Below, in pieces: positions 23,878 to 32,020 of a stretch of DNA of 32,472 nt. The position numbers and the translations under genes are program-made. Location: NCBI GenBank assembly GCA_023411035.1, contig JAEYPE010000106.1, positions 1 through 32,472 on the forward strand, read 5' to 3'. The notes beneath the pieces are model-generated. The model worked only from the letters and a program-made list of their open reading frames with translations, had not been told where the DNA came from and did no database searches. Positions within the stretch are counted from its first letter, which is position 1; every line of letters begins with the position of its first letter. This DNA is from Pseudomonadota bacterium. GTDB taxonomy: Bacteria > Pseudomonadota > Alphaproteobacteria > Azospirillales > Azospirillaceae.

Positions 23878-26434
23878 TGATCACCCGGTTCGGGACGACG
23901 ATGACCTTGCGCACGGGCTTGCCTTCCAGGGCGCGCTGGACGTTCGGATCGGCCAGGGCGGCCTGCTCCGCGGCGTCCTTCGCCATGTCGCGCGGCAGCT
24001 CCAGCGTGGCGCGCAGCTTGCCGTTGACCTGCACCGCCATGGTGACCGAATCCTCGACCACCAGGGCCGCGTCGGCCTGCGGCCAGGGCTGGTCCACCAG
24101 CAGCGTGGCGTGGCCGAGCTGCGCCCACAGCTCCTCGGCCAGATGCGGCATCATCGGGGCGATCAGGCGGACGGTGGTCTCGAACCCTTCGCGCAGGACC
24201 CAGGCTTCGCCCTCGCCCTTGCCGTCCAGCTCGGCCAAAGCGTTGGACAGCTCGCGCACGCGGGCGACGGCCTTGTTGAAGCGGAACTTCTCCAGGTCTT
24301 CCGACACGCCGGCGATGGCCTTGTGAACCAGACGGCGGGTCGCTTCGGCCTTGGCGCCGAGGCTGTCCGGCTTGGCCGCACCGGCGGGCGGCAGCGCCAC
24401 CGGCGACTCGGTGACCATGCGCCACAGGCGGTTGATGTAGCGCCAGGCGCCGTCGATGCCGGCTTCCGTCCATTCCAGATCGCGCTCCGGCGGGCTGTCG
24501 GACAGCATGAACAGGCGAGCGGCGTCGGCGCCATAGGTGCCGATGATGTGCGCCGGGTCCACCACGTTCTTCTTGGACTTGGACATCTTCTCGACGCGGC
24601 CGACCGTCACCGGGCCGTCGTTGTCGTTGCGGATGTAGTCGCCGAGATCGTTCTTCCGGATGTCGGTGGGGGCCAGCCAGGCGCCGGTCGCCGCGTCCTT
24701 GTAGGTCTCGTGGTTCACCATGCCCTGGGTGAAGAGGCCGGCGAAGGGCTCCTCCACGTTCAGATAGCCGCACTGCTTCATCGCCCGCGTCCAGAAGCGG
24801 GAATAGAGCAGGTGCAGCACGGCATGCTCGATGCCGCCGATGTACTGGTCCACGGCCAGCCAGTAATCCACCGCCTCGCGCGTGAAGGCGGTGTCCTCGG
24901 CCTTGGGCGAGCAGAAGCGGGCGAAATACCAGCTCGACTCGATGAAGGTGTCGAAGGTGTCCGTCTCGCGCACCGCCGCCTTGCCGCAGGCCGGGCAGGT
25001 CGTGTGCTTCCAGGTCGGGTGGTGGTCCAGCGGGTTGCCGGGCTTGTCGAAGGTCACGTCCTCCGGCAGAACGACCGGCAGATCCTGTTCCGGAACCGGA
25101 ACGATGCCGCAGCTTTCGCAGTGGATGACCGGGATCGGGCAGCCCCAGTAACGCTGGCGGGAGACGCCCCAGTCGCGCAGGCGGTATTGGGTGGTGCGCT
25201 CGCCCTGCCCCTTCTCCTCCAGCCGCTTGCCCACTTCCTGCTTGGCCGGCTCGACCTCCAGCCCGTCGAGGAAGGTGGAATTGCGCAGCAGGCCGGGACC
25301 GGTGTAGGCCTCGTCGCCCACCGCGAAGGCGGCGGGATCGGCGTCCGCCGGCACGACCACCGGCTTGACCGGCAGGCCGTACTTGCGGGCGAAATCCAGG
25401 TCGCGCTGGTCATGAGCCGGGCAGCCGAAGATGGCGCCGGTGCCGTAGTCCATCAGCACGAAGTTGGCGACATAGACCGGCAGTTCCCAGGACGGGTCGA
25501 AGGGATGAACCACCTTCAGGCCGGTGTCGAAGCCGCGCTTCTCGGCGGTTTCGATCGCTTCCTCGCTGGTGCCCAGGCGGTTGCACTCGGCGATGAACTC
25601 GGCCAGCGCGGGATTGCCGGCGGCCAGCTCGGCGGCCAGCGGATGGTTGGCGGAGATCGCGGCGAAGGAGGCGCCGAACAGCGTGTCGGGACGGGTCGTG
25701 AAGACTTCCAGCGTGTCCGTCCGCCCGACGATGTCGAAGCGGAAGCGCACGCCGGTGGACTTGCCGATCCAGTTCTCCTGCATCAGGCGCACGCGCTCCG
25801 GCCAGCGGTCCAGCGTGTCCAGCCCCTTCAGCAGCTCGTCGGCGTAGGCGGTGATCTTCAGGAACCACTGGGACAGCTTGCGCTTCTCGACCAGCGCACC
25901 GGTGCGCCAGCCGCGGCCGTCGATCACCTGCTCGTTGGCGAGAACCGTGTTGTCCACCGGGTCCCAGTTGACCCAGGACTCCTTGCGGTAGGCCAGACCT
26001 TCCTTCAGGAAATCCAGGAACATCTTCTGCTCGTGGCGATAATACTCCACGTCGCAGGTGGCGATCTCGCGGTCCCAGTCGATGGACAGGCCCATCGTCT
26101 TCAACTGGGCGCGCATGGCGGCGATGTTCTCGCGCGTCCATTTGGCCGGGTGGGTCTTCTTTTCCAGCGCGGCGTTCTCCGCCGGCAGGCCGAAGGCGTC
26201 CCAGCCCATCGGGTGCAGCACGTTGAAGCCGCGGGCGCGCTTGTAGCGCGCGATCACGTCGCCGATGGTGTAGTTGCGGACATGCCCCATGTGGATGCGC
26301 CCCGACGGATAGGGGAACATCTCCAGCACGTAGTATTTCTCGCGCGAAGCGTCCTCGCGGGCGGTGAAGCAGCCTTGCCGCTCCCACTCGCCCTGCCACT
26401 TCGCTTCGGTTTCCTTGACATTGTAACGCGACAT
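23864..26434 (-). CDS. leuS: Leucyl-tRNA synthetase LeuS
   Basis: 856 aa, the normal length. LeuS charges tRNA-Leu with leucine. The class I signature PYPSGRIHMGH (41-51, HIGH-type) and K616MSKS620 are present. The CP1 editing domain (about 220-410) includes VFTTRPDTLFGASF, the threonine-rich editing motif. A zinc-finger-like pair HCESCG and TTCPACG lies between them. The C-terminal tRNA-binding domain ends with RKVIVVPNRVINVVV. The start ATG 26434 gives the usual N-terminus MSRYNVKETEAKWQ. It lies 114 bp after the DUF3576 gene on the same strand and overlaps lptE. Confidence 0.97.
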   Translation of the reverse strand: MSRYNVKETEAKWQGEWERQGCFTAREDASREKYYVLEMFPYPSGRIHMGHVRNYTIGDVIARYKRARGFNVLHPMGWDAFGLPAENAALEKKTHPAKWTRENIAAMRAQLKTMGLSIDWDREIATCDVEYYRHEQKMFLDFLKEGLAYRKESWVNWDPVDNTVLANEQVIDGRGWRTGALVEKRKLSQWFLKITAYADELLKGLDTLDRWPERVRLMQENWIGKSTGVRFRFDIVGRTDTLEVFTTRPDTLFGASFAAISANHPLAAELAAGNPALAEFIAECNRLGTSEEAIETAEKRGFDTGLKVVHPFDPSWELPVYVANFVLMDYGTGAIFGCPAHDQRDLDFARKYGLPVKPVVVPADADPAAFAVGDEAYTGPGLLRNSTFLDGLEVEPAKQEVGKRLEEKGQGERTTQYRLRDWGVSRQRYWGCPIPVIHCESCGIVPVPEQDLPVVLPEDVTFDKPGNPLDHHPTWKHTTCPACGKAAVRETDTFDTFIESSWYFARFCSPKAEDTAFTREAVDYWLAVDQYIGGIEHAVLHLLYSRFWTRAMKQCGYLNVEEPFAGLFTQGMVNHETYKDAATGAWLAPTDIRKNDLGDYIRNDNDGPVTVGRVEKMSKSKKNVVDPAHIIGTYGADAARLFMLSDSPPERDLEWTEAGIDGAWRYINRLWRMVTESPVALPPAGAAKPDSLGAKAEATRRLVHKAIAGVSEDLEKFRFNKAVARVRELSNALAELDGKGEGEAWVLREGFETTVRLIAPMMPHLAEELWAQLGHATLLVDQPWPQADAALVVEDSVTMAVQVNGKLRATLELPRDMAKDAAEQAALADPNVQRALEGKPVRKVIVVPNRVINVVV

Positions 26435-26548
26435 GACCGCAGACGCCGTTTGGTGGATTTCGAAGGTCTTATAAGTAAGGCGCCGCGGGCGGAACCACAG
26501 GCGGCGGAGCGATTTCCGCGCCCTGCCCCGCCCGAACGGCGCCCGCGC

Positions 26549-27088
26549 TTAGCGCGCCGCGGCCTGCTGGGCCACGCGGAGCTGGCGGGCGCGGGTCAGC
26601 ACCGCGTCCTCCAGCGTCGTCGCCGTCTCCGGTCCGACCGCGCTGTCGCGCCAGTCCGACCCGGCGCGCTGCTGCTTGAACACCGACACCCGCACGCCGT
26701 CGGCGCGGAGCTGGCGGTCCATGATGTAGAGGTTGACCTTGAAGCGCTCGTTCGGGGTGTCCGGCGGCGTATACCAGTCGGTCAGGATCACGCCGCCGAA
26801 CGGATCGGCGGAGACGATCGGCATGAAGGACAGAGTGTCCAGCGAGGCGCGCCACAGGAAGCTGTTGACGCCGATGCCGTTGGGATCGCCCTGCTCGGCG
26901 CCGTTGCGCTTGTTCTTGCCGAACAGGTTGAAGCCGCCGTCGGTGCCGAGAAGGCTGCCGAACTTGTATTCCTTCTTGATCTGTTCATCGACGGTTTCCG
27001 TCTGGCCGCCCCAGCTGGAGCAACCGGCCACGGCGAGCGATGCCGCGAGCACGACGGGGGCAAGGCGAAGGACACGGGAACGGCGCAT
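26549..27088 (-). CDS. DUF3576-family lipoprotein
   Basis: 179 aa from ATG 27088. An N-terminal signal (MRRSRVLRLAPVVLAASLAVAGC) ends in the lipobox AVAGC with Cys23, so the protein should be lipid-anchored in the envelope. The mature part has GIGVNSFLWRASLDTLSFMPIVSADPFGGVILTDWY and NERFKVNLYIMDRQLRADGVRVSVFKQ, which I recognise as the DUF3576 pattern seen next to leuS in alphaproteobacteria; its function is not known. It ends in an Ala-rich tail. It is divergent from the first porin, with 345 bp between them. The frame stays open upstream across the porin's antisense strand, but that part is not coding. Confidence 0.88.
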   Translation of the reverse strand: MRRSRVLRLAPVVLAASLAVAGCSSWGGQTETVDEQIKKEYKFGSLLGTDGGFNLFGKNKRNGAEQGDPNGIGVNSFLWRASLDTLSFMPIVSADPFGGVILTDWYTPPDTPNERFKVNLYIMDRQLRADGVRVSVFKQQRAGSDWRDSAVGPETATTLEDAVLTRARQLRVAQQAAAR

Positions 27089-27433
27089 GGTCGGAACCTG
27101 GATCAATAAATTCGGGGTACCGCGCACGAGACCGCGGCGGATGCGGGTGAAAAGACCATAAAAGACCGCCCGCGGCAACAGGCGATGCGGGGCGCAGCCT
27201 GTGCCTTCGCTGTGCCCGGTACTGTGTCCGCAGCCTTCCGGACGGGCTTTTGTGCATTGCGGAACCGTGGCGCCGGTGTCCTGTGGGGGTGTGATCCGTC
27301 GGACACACTGTTCCTTCATTGCTGCAACTTTGCGATTTCCGGCTTGCTGGCGTCCGCCCATGTGCGTACGACATAACTCAGCCAGGACGTTAACCCGGCT
27401 GAAAATTCTGCTGCCAGGATGGAGGCAACAATC
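27089..27433. other. Intergenic region between DUF3576 gene and porin 1
   Basis: 345 bp between divergent genes that must hold both promoters. I see no convincing -35/-10 pair. A short inverted repeat GTGTCC/GGACAC brackets a G-rich stretch near 27280, and an AT-richer patch precedes the porin. A strong GGAGG (27421-27425) lies eight bases before the porin ATG. Confidence 0.5.
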
Positions 27434-28600
27434 ATGAATCGTTATCTGCTGGCGGGCTGCGCCGCTGCCGCTCTGGCTCTGGGTGCCGGCGCTGCCAACG
27501 CCCAGGCCAAGTTCGAAGTCAAGCTCGGCGGCGACGCCTATTTCGAAGGCGGCTACGTCTCGCAGGACCGCGACACCAACCTGCGTTCGGTTGAGTTCCG
27601 CAACCGCTTCCGCGTGATCATCACGCCGACCGCCAAGGCCGACAACGGTCTGGAGTACGGCGGCCGCATCCGTATGCGCGCCAACGCCGGTGCCGCCAAC
27701 GCCCGCAACATGGACGCCGACCGCGCCTATATCTTCGCGCAGGGCGCCTTCGGTCAGGTCCAGCTGGGCGTGACCAACTCCTTCAACGACGCCACCTACA
27801 TCACGGCCCCGCAGGATTACCTGCCGCTCGGCATCTATGACGGCGTGACCGCGTGGATCGGCGCCGGTGCGGACATCAGCGGCGGTCTGGCCAGCCTGAA
27901 CGGCAGCATGCTGAACCAGTCGCTGGTCACCGAGAACAACGCGACCAAGATCGTGTACTTCTCGCCGCGCTTCGCCGGCCTGCAGCTCGGCGCCAGCTAC
28001 ACCCCGCGCAACGACAGCTCGAACACGGACATCGCCCGTCTCGAGCCGACCACCACCTCGGCCACGGGCTTCTCCGGCACGTTCCAGGATCTGGTCGAAG
28101 TTGGCGCCAACTACAGCAACACCTTCGGTGGCGTTGCTCTGAAGGCCAGCGCCGGCTACGTCTGGGGTGACGCCGCCAACGCCACTGTTGTGGGCACCAA
28201 CGTCAAGGATCTGCGTTCCTGGCAGGTCGGTGCGCAGGTCGGCTATGCCGGCTTCGCGCTCGGCGGTTCGTACACCGACTTCGGCGATTCGGGCCAGATC
28301 CAGAGCGCCGCGTCCAACAACGACAAGGCCCGCGTGTGGGTTGTCGGCGCTCAGTACACCGCCGGCCCGATCGTCGTCGGCGCGAACTACAAGAACGGCC
28401 AGGACGCCGGCTCGCTCGCCGTTCCGGGCAAGCGTAAGCTCGAGGTCTACGAGATCGGCGCTGGTTACACCGTTGCTCCGGGCCTGACCCTGCAGGCTCA
28501 GTACGACTACTTCCAGGCTGACAGCGATCGCACGACCGCCACGAACAACCTCGATGATGAGGGTCACGTCGTGCTGGTTCGTACCATCCTGGCGTTCTAA
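27434..28600 (+). CDS. Outer-membrane porin, tandem copy 1
   Basis: 388 aa from ATG 27434; an upstream in-frame ATG at 27419 overlaps the GGAGG ribosome-binding site and is not used. A signal peptide (MNRYLLAGC...GAANA, cleavage after about residue 23) leads to KFEVKLGGDAYFEGGYVSQDRD, the start of a Gram-negative porin beta-barrel. Alternating amphipathic strands run to the end, which is a C-terminal Phe (TILAF), the outer-membrane assembly signal. It should be a trimeric general diffusion channel. It is paralogous to the next gene, with near-identical blocks (NRFRV.ITPTA, DNGLEYGGRIR). A strong terminator follows directly, so it is probably transcribed on its own. Confidence 0.92.
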   Translation: MNRYLLAGCAAAALALGAGAANAQAKFEVKLGGDAYFEGGYVSQDRDTNLRSVEFRNRFRVIITPTAKADNGLEYGGRIRMRANAGAANARNMDADRAYIFAQGAFGQVQLGVTNSFNDATYITAPQDYLPLGIYDGVTAWIGAGADISGGLASLNGSMLNQSLVTENNATKIVYFSPRFAGLQLGASYTPRNDSSNTDIARLEPTTTSATGFSGTFQDLVEVGANYSNTFGGVALKASAGYVWGDAANATVVGTNVKDLRSWQVGAQVGYAGFALGGSYTDFGDSGQIQSAASNNDKARVWVVGAQYTAGPIVVGANYKNGQDAGSLAVPGKRKLEVYEIGAGYTVAPGLTLQAQYDYFQADSDRTTATNNLDDEGHVVLVRTILAF

Positions 28601-28625
28601 TCTGCGGTTTTCCGTGGATGAAGGG

Positions 28626-28658
28626 GGGCGGTGGCTTCGGCCACCGCCCTTTTTCTTT
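28626..28658 (+). terminator. Rho-independent terminator after porin 1
   Basis: A perfect 10-bp GC-rich stem (GGGCGGTGGC at 28626-28635 and GCCACCGCCC at 28640-28649) with a stable TTCG tetraloop is followed by TTTTTCTTT (28650-28658). This is a textbook intrinsic terminator 25 bp past the porin stop codon. Confidence 0.95.
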
Positions 28659-28775
28659 GCGTCGGGTTTGTGCGCTTTTGCGCTGCGCATTATTTGTTCA
28701 GTGCGCCCAATATCTGGACAGGCGATGTGCCATATTTACGGCATAGAAAAAAAATCATTATTTTTCATACACTTA

Positions 28776-28801
28776 CAACTGTGTCCTAACGGCAACTGTG
28801 T
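28776..28801 (+). repeat. Direct repeat in the upstream region of porin 2
   Basis: CAACTGTGT occurs at 28776-28784 and again at 28793-28801, 17 bp apart, and the second copy runs into CTGTgtTACAG. Just upstream lies an unusually AT-rich patch with A8 and an AAAAAT-CATT-ATTTTT hairpin (about 28747-28765). The 331-bp gap between the porins (28601-28931) otherwise shows no gene. Paired sites of this kind could bind a porin regulator; this is inference. Confidence 0.35.
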
Positions 28802-28931
28802 TACAGCCGCACACTTCCTCCGGTGGAATCGCCCTTGCCCGGTTGCAGTTCCGGTGGCTTAGTAGCAGGCGGGAAGCACAACCGCACGGCCCCAGTCCTT
28901 TTCAGGGGCCTGCCAGAAGGATGGACCATCA

Positions 28932-30047
28932 ATGAAGCGTTCTCTTGCTATGGGCTGCGCCGCCATCGCGATCACCGCCTTCAGCGGCATGGCTTCCGCC
29001 CAGACGAAGTTCGAAGTCATCGTCGGTGGCGATGCCTTGTTTCAGGGCGCCTATGTCAACCAGGACCGTGACCAAGGCACCCGCTCCACGGAATTCGCGA
29101 ACCGCTTCCGCGTGGTCATCACGCCGACCGCCACGACCGACAACGGTCTGGAGTACGGCGGCCGCATCCGTCTGCGCGCCGCCAACGGCACCGGCAACGT
29201 CCGCACGATGGACTCCGACCGCGCCTTCATCTTCGTGAACAGCGGCTTCGGCACGCTGCAGGCCGGCACGATCAACGGTCTGTCGGACGAGTTCGGCATC
29301 ATCGGCCCGAACGTCGAAGGCGTCGCCGGCGGTCCGGACAACAACACGGTGGAATTCCTGGCCGGTTCGTCGACCTACGACCTGCTGCCGACCACCACGA
29401 ACAATTTCCGCAACATCGCTTCGGGCGACGTCGGCACCAAGGTGATCTACCTGACCCCGACCTTCGCGGGTTTCCAGGGCGGTATCGCCTACACGCCGCG
29501 CTCGGGCGACTCGAACACCTCGATCAACCGTCGTCAGGACAATGGCGGCTTCCAGGACATCGTCGAGGTCGGCGGCACCTACAAGGGCGCGTATGGTGAC
29601 CTGACGGTGGAGGCCAGCGCCTTCTACCAGTTCGGCGATGCGGTCGATGACGGTACCGATATCTATGAAGATCTCAGCTCCGTCCAAGCCGGCCTGAACG
29701 TCGGCTACGGCGCCTTCAAGATCGGCGGCAGCTACGCCTACAGCGGCAACAGCGGCTATCTCAAGACGACGGCCACGAAGGAAAAGCAGGAAGTCTGGAT
29801 CGTCGGTGCTCAGTACACGACCGGCCCGTTCATCCTGGCCGCCAACTACTCGCATTCGCGCGGCAATGACGTTGCTACCGAGACCGTCGCCAGCAAGGCG
29901 GACCTGTATCAGGCCGGTGTGACCTACACGGTCGCGCCCGGCCTGACCACCGGTCTGGAGTACAGCTATCTTGACCTGAACACCGATGCCGTGGGGCTCG
30001 ACGACCGCGCCCACATCATCATGATCGACACCCGTCTGGCCTTCTGA
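28932..30047 (+). CDS. Outer-membrane porin, tandem copy 2
   Basis: 371 aa. The signal peptide MKRSLAMGCAAIAITAFSGMASA is followed by QTKFEVIVGGDALFQGAYVNQDRD, matching porin 1 closely in the first strands and diverging in the middle loops (for example a Gly/Asn-rich loop around 130-150). It ends in RLAF, a C-terminal Phe barrel signal. AGAAGGA lies about ten bases before ATG 28932. The gene has its own upstream region and its own terminator, so the two copies can be controlled separately. The shared strands and different loops fit a tandem duplication with diverging pore or surface properties. Confidence 0.92.
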   Translation: MKRSLAMGCAAIAITAFSGMASAQTKFEVIVGGDALFQGAYVNQDRDQGTRSTEFANRFRVVITPTATTDNGLEYGGRIRLRAANGTGNVRTMDSDRAFIFVNSGFGTLQAGTINGLSDEFGIIGPNVEGVAGGPDNNTVEFLAGSSTYDLLPTTTNNFRNIASGDVGTKVIYLTPTFAGFQGGIAYTPRSGDSNTSINRRQDNGGFQDIVEVGGTYKGAYGDLTVEASAFYQFGDAVDDGTDIYEDLSSVQAGLNVGYGAFKIGGSYAYSGNSGYLKTTATKEKQEVWIVGAQYTTGPFILAANYSHSRGNDVATETVASKADLYQAGVTYTVAPGLTTGLEYSYLDLNTDAVGLDDRAHIIMIDTRLAF

Positions 30048-30069
30048 TCGGCCTTGCGGCACGTCTGAC

Positions 30070-30110
30070 GAAAACGGCGGCGGATACCCATCCGCCGCCG
30101 TTTTCCTTTT
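30070..30110 (+). terminator. Rho-independent terminator after porin 2
   Basis: A perfect 16-bp stem (GAAAACGGCGGCGGAT at 30070-30085, ATCCGCCGCCGTTTTC at 30090-30105) with an ACCC loop is followed by CTTTT. The A-tract on the left arm means it may work in both directions, which suits its place before the convergent gene ending at 30134. Confidence 0.92.
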
Positions 30111-30133
30111 GTCGGCCGGGTTGTCGTCAGCCC

Positions 30134-30652
30134 TTACTTCTTGGGGGCCTGCGCCGCTTCGGTCTCGCAAAGCAGCAGGATCGCCGCATCCTCCATCGGG
30201 GTCCAGACGGCCAGAAAACGCTGCTTGGCCTTTTCGGCGGTATAGACGGTGGTTCCCGGATCGCGGATGGAGCGGACATTCACCTCCCCAATCTTCCAGC
30301 CGGCCTTGCGGAAGCCGCCCAGGGTGGACTCCAGGATCTGGTCCCGGCGGGCGTCGTCGCCCTTCTTGAACTCCCAGCCGTAGCTTTCAAGCTTGGTGCA
30401 GCGCCGGTCGATGTCGGCGGCGGCGGCGGTCATGAACTCCTTAAAGGTGCCGTCGTCCAGCAGCGGGAAAGGCTGATCGGCGAAGGGCGCCTGGGCAATG
30501 GCCGATCCCGACACCGTCTTCGGGGCCTCTTTGCCGGCGGGCTTTCCGGTGTTCTGGCCGCCGGAATTTTGAGCAAGGGCGCCGCCGGCCACGAACGGCG
30601 CGGCCCCCAGAATCAGCGCCGACAGGATCAGGGGACGCATCCAACCACGCAT
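30134..30652 (-). CDS. Secreted hypothetical protein
   Basis: 172 aa from ATG 30652, which has GAGGAG eight bases upstream; a second ATG at 30640 is less well placed. A signal peptide (hydrophobic PLILSALILGAAPFVAGGALA, cleavage after about residue 27) predicts export to the periplasm. A low-complexity Asn/Gly/Lys/Pro stretch (about 29-46) follows, then a folded part with two cysteines (RRCTKLES and LLCETEAA) that might pair, and a Lys-rich end (QAPKK). No family is recognised. It is divergent from the YggS gene across 99 bp and converges on the porin 2 terminator. Confidence 0.8.
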   Translation of the reverse strand: MRGWMRPLILSALILGAAPFVAGGALAQNSGGQNTGKPAGKEAPKTVSGSAIAQAPFADQPFPLLDDGTFKEFMTAAAADIDRRCTKLESYGWEFKKGDDARRDQILESTLGGFRKAGWKIGEVNVRSIRDPGTTVYTAEKAKQRFLAVWTPMEDAAILLLCETEAAQAPKK

Positions 30653-30751
30653 GCCGTGTTCTCCTCGGGGTGCTTGCGTTTCGTCGGTCCGTCCGTTACC
30701 ACGCCCTCCGGTTCCTGTACAGGCAGGCGCCGCAGAAGGGGGAGATTCGGC

Positions 30752-31471
30752 ATGTCCGCTTCGCACACCGATACACCGCCCGGCACCCCGGACGGAACCG
30801 TCACGGCCCGGCTGGAGGCCGTGCGCCGCTCGATCCTGGAAAGCTGCACCGCCGGCGGGCGCGATCCCGGCGCGGTGACTCTGGTCGCCGTTTCCAAGAC
30901 CCACCCGGCGGAAGCGGTGGAGGAAGCCCTGGCCGCCGGCCAGCGTGTCTTCGGCGAAAACCGCGTGCAGGAAGCCAAGGCAAAGTTCCCCGCCCTGCGC
31001 GAACGTTTCCCGGATATGGAACTGCACCTGATCGGTCCGCTCCAGACCAACAAGGTCAAGGACGCGGTGGCCCTGTTCGACGTGATCCAGACGGTGGACC
31101 GGCCCAAGCTGGCCGAGGCCCTGGCCGACGAGATGGCGCGCAGCGGGCGCCGCCCGCGCTGCCTGATCGAGGTCAACACGGGTGAGGAGCCGCAGAAGGC
31201 CGGCATCCCCCCGGCGGAGCTGGACGCCTTCCTGGCCGCCTGCCGGGACACGTGGAACCTGCCGGTGACCGGCCTGATGTGCATCCCGCCGGTTGACGAG
31301 GAACCGGCGATGCATTTCGCCCTGCTCGCCGATATGGCCCGCCGCGCCGGCCTTCCGGAGGTCAGCATGGGGATGAGCGGCGATTACGAGACGGCGATCC
31401 GCTTCGGCGCCACCCATGTGCGGGTCGGAACGGCCATCTTCGGCGCGCGGCCCTACCCCGCCGCCGGCTAG
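30752..31471 (+). CDS. YggS-family pyridoxal phosphate homeostasis protein
   Basis: 239 aa. The YggS/PROSC family binds pyridoxal 5'-phosphate in a single alanine-racemase-like barrel and helps control free PLP; no enzymatic reaction is established. The PLP lysine is Lys49 in LVAVSKTHP. FGENRVQEA, LHLIGPLQTNKVKDAV, LIEVNTGEEPQKAGI, GLMCIPP and SMGMSGDYETAIRFGATHVRVGTAIFGAR are the conserved blocks in order. ATG 30752 is preceded by AAGGGGGAG. The N-terminal 16 residues (Ser/Thr/Pro-rich) are an extension compared with the core. It converges on the L,D-transpeptidase-like gene, 6 bp apart. Confidence 0.94.
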   Translation: MSASHTDTPPGTPDGTVTARLEAVRRSILESCTAGGRDPGAVTLVAVSKTHPAEAVEEALAAGQRVFGENRVQEAKAKFPALRERFPDMELHLIGPLQTNKVKDAVALFDVIQTVDRPKLAEALADEMARSGRRPRCLIEVNTGEEPQKAGIPPAELDAFLAACRDTWNLPVTGLMCIPPVDEEPAMHFALLADMARRAGLPEVSMGMSGDYETAIRFGATHVRVGTAIFGARPYPAAG

Positions 31472-31477
31472 CGGCGC

Positions 31478-31984
31478 TTACGCCGCCGGGTCCGGCACGG
31501 TCAGCACGGTGCCCGGCGCGCAGTCCTTCAGCAGGCGCAGAAGGTTCGGCAGGGGCAGCGCGACGCAGCCCGCCGTGGGCGTCCAGTCGGGCCGCGCCAC
31601 ATGCATGAACACGGCGCTGCCCAGACCCGGCACCACCGGGTCGTCGTTGTGCCCCATCACCACGATGACGTCGTAGACATGGTCCTCGCGCCACAGCTCT
31701 TCATGGCTGGCGGCGTAGGGGCGCTTGACCGGACGGTTGTAGGCGGGGTCCGCGGGATCGTCGCACCAGCCGTCGTCGGGCGCGATGGGCGACACGGGCA
31801 GGCCCGTCTCGGGCTGCGGCAGCCGGTCGGCGCGCCACAGCACGCGGCGCAGCGCGAAGCGGCCAACCGGGGTGGCGCCGTCGCCCTCCCGCTTGTCGGA
31901 GCGGATGCCGCCGCGGCCCAACGCGCAGCGGAACGACCCGCCGGGCCAGTCCAGCCGTCCGTCCGGGTGAACCGTGATCTCCAT
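31478..31984 (-). CDS. L,D-transpeptidase-like (YkuD domain) protein
   Basis: 168 aa. YkuD enzymes make 3-3 cross-links or attach proteins to peptidoglycan using a catalytic cysteine. The motif HVARPDWTPTAGC places His128 and Cys140 in the expected order, and GDGATPVGRFALRRVLWRAD (35-54) is the usual early block. The residue pattern after the Cys is GCVALP where many family members have GC(I/V)R, so the usual Arg is missing. No signal peptide or membrane segment is visible, although the substrate is periplasmic; a start upstream of ATG 31984 or a different export route is possible. It converges closely with the YggS gene. Confidence 0.85.
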   Translation of the reverse strand: MEITVHPDGRLDWPGGSFRCALGRGGIRSDKREGDGATPVGRFALRRVLWRADRLPQPETGLPVSPIAPDDGWCDDPADPAYNRPVKRPYAASHEELWREDHVYDVIVVMGHNDDPVVPGLGSAVFMHVARPDWTPTAGCVALPLPNLLRLLKDCAPGTVLTVPDPAA

Positions 31985-32020
31985 AAGCCCTTCCCTACCC
32001 GTTTCCGGGAATCATTGCGT

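Noticed and set aside
23735..27109. A 1124-codon open frame on the plus strand
   Set aside because: It is antisense to leuS and its neighbours. High GC makes antisense frames long; the translation is rich in His, Arg, Gln and Gly with no family pattern.
26549..28690. A 713-codon minus-strand frame joining the DUF3576 protein to a long upstream extension
   Set aside because: The extension is the antisense of porin 1. The real start with its lipoprotein signal is at 27088.
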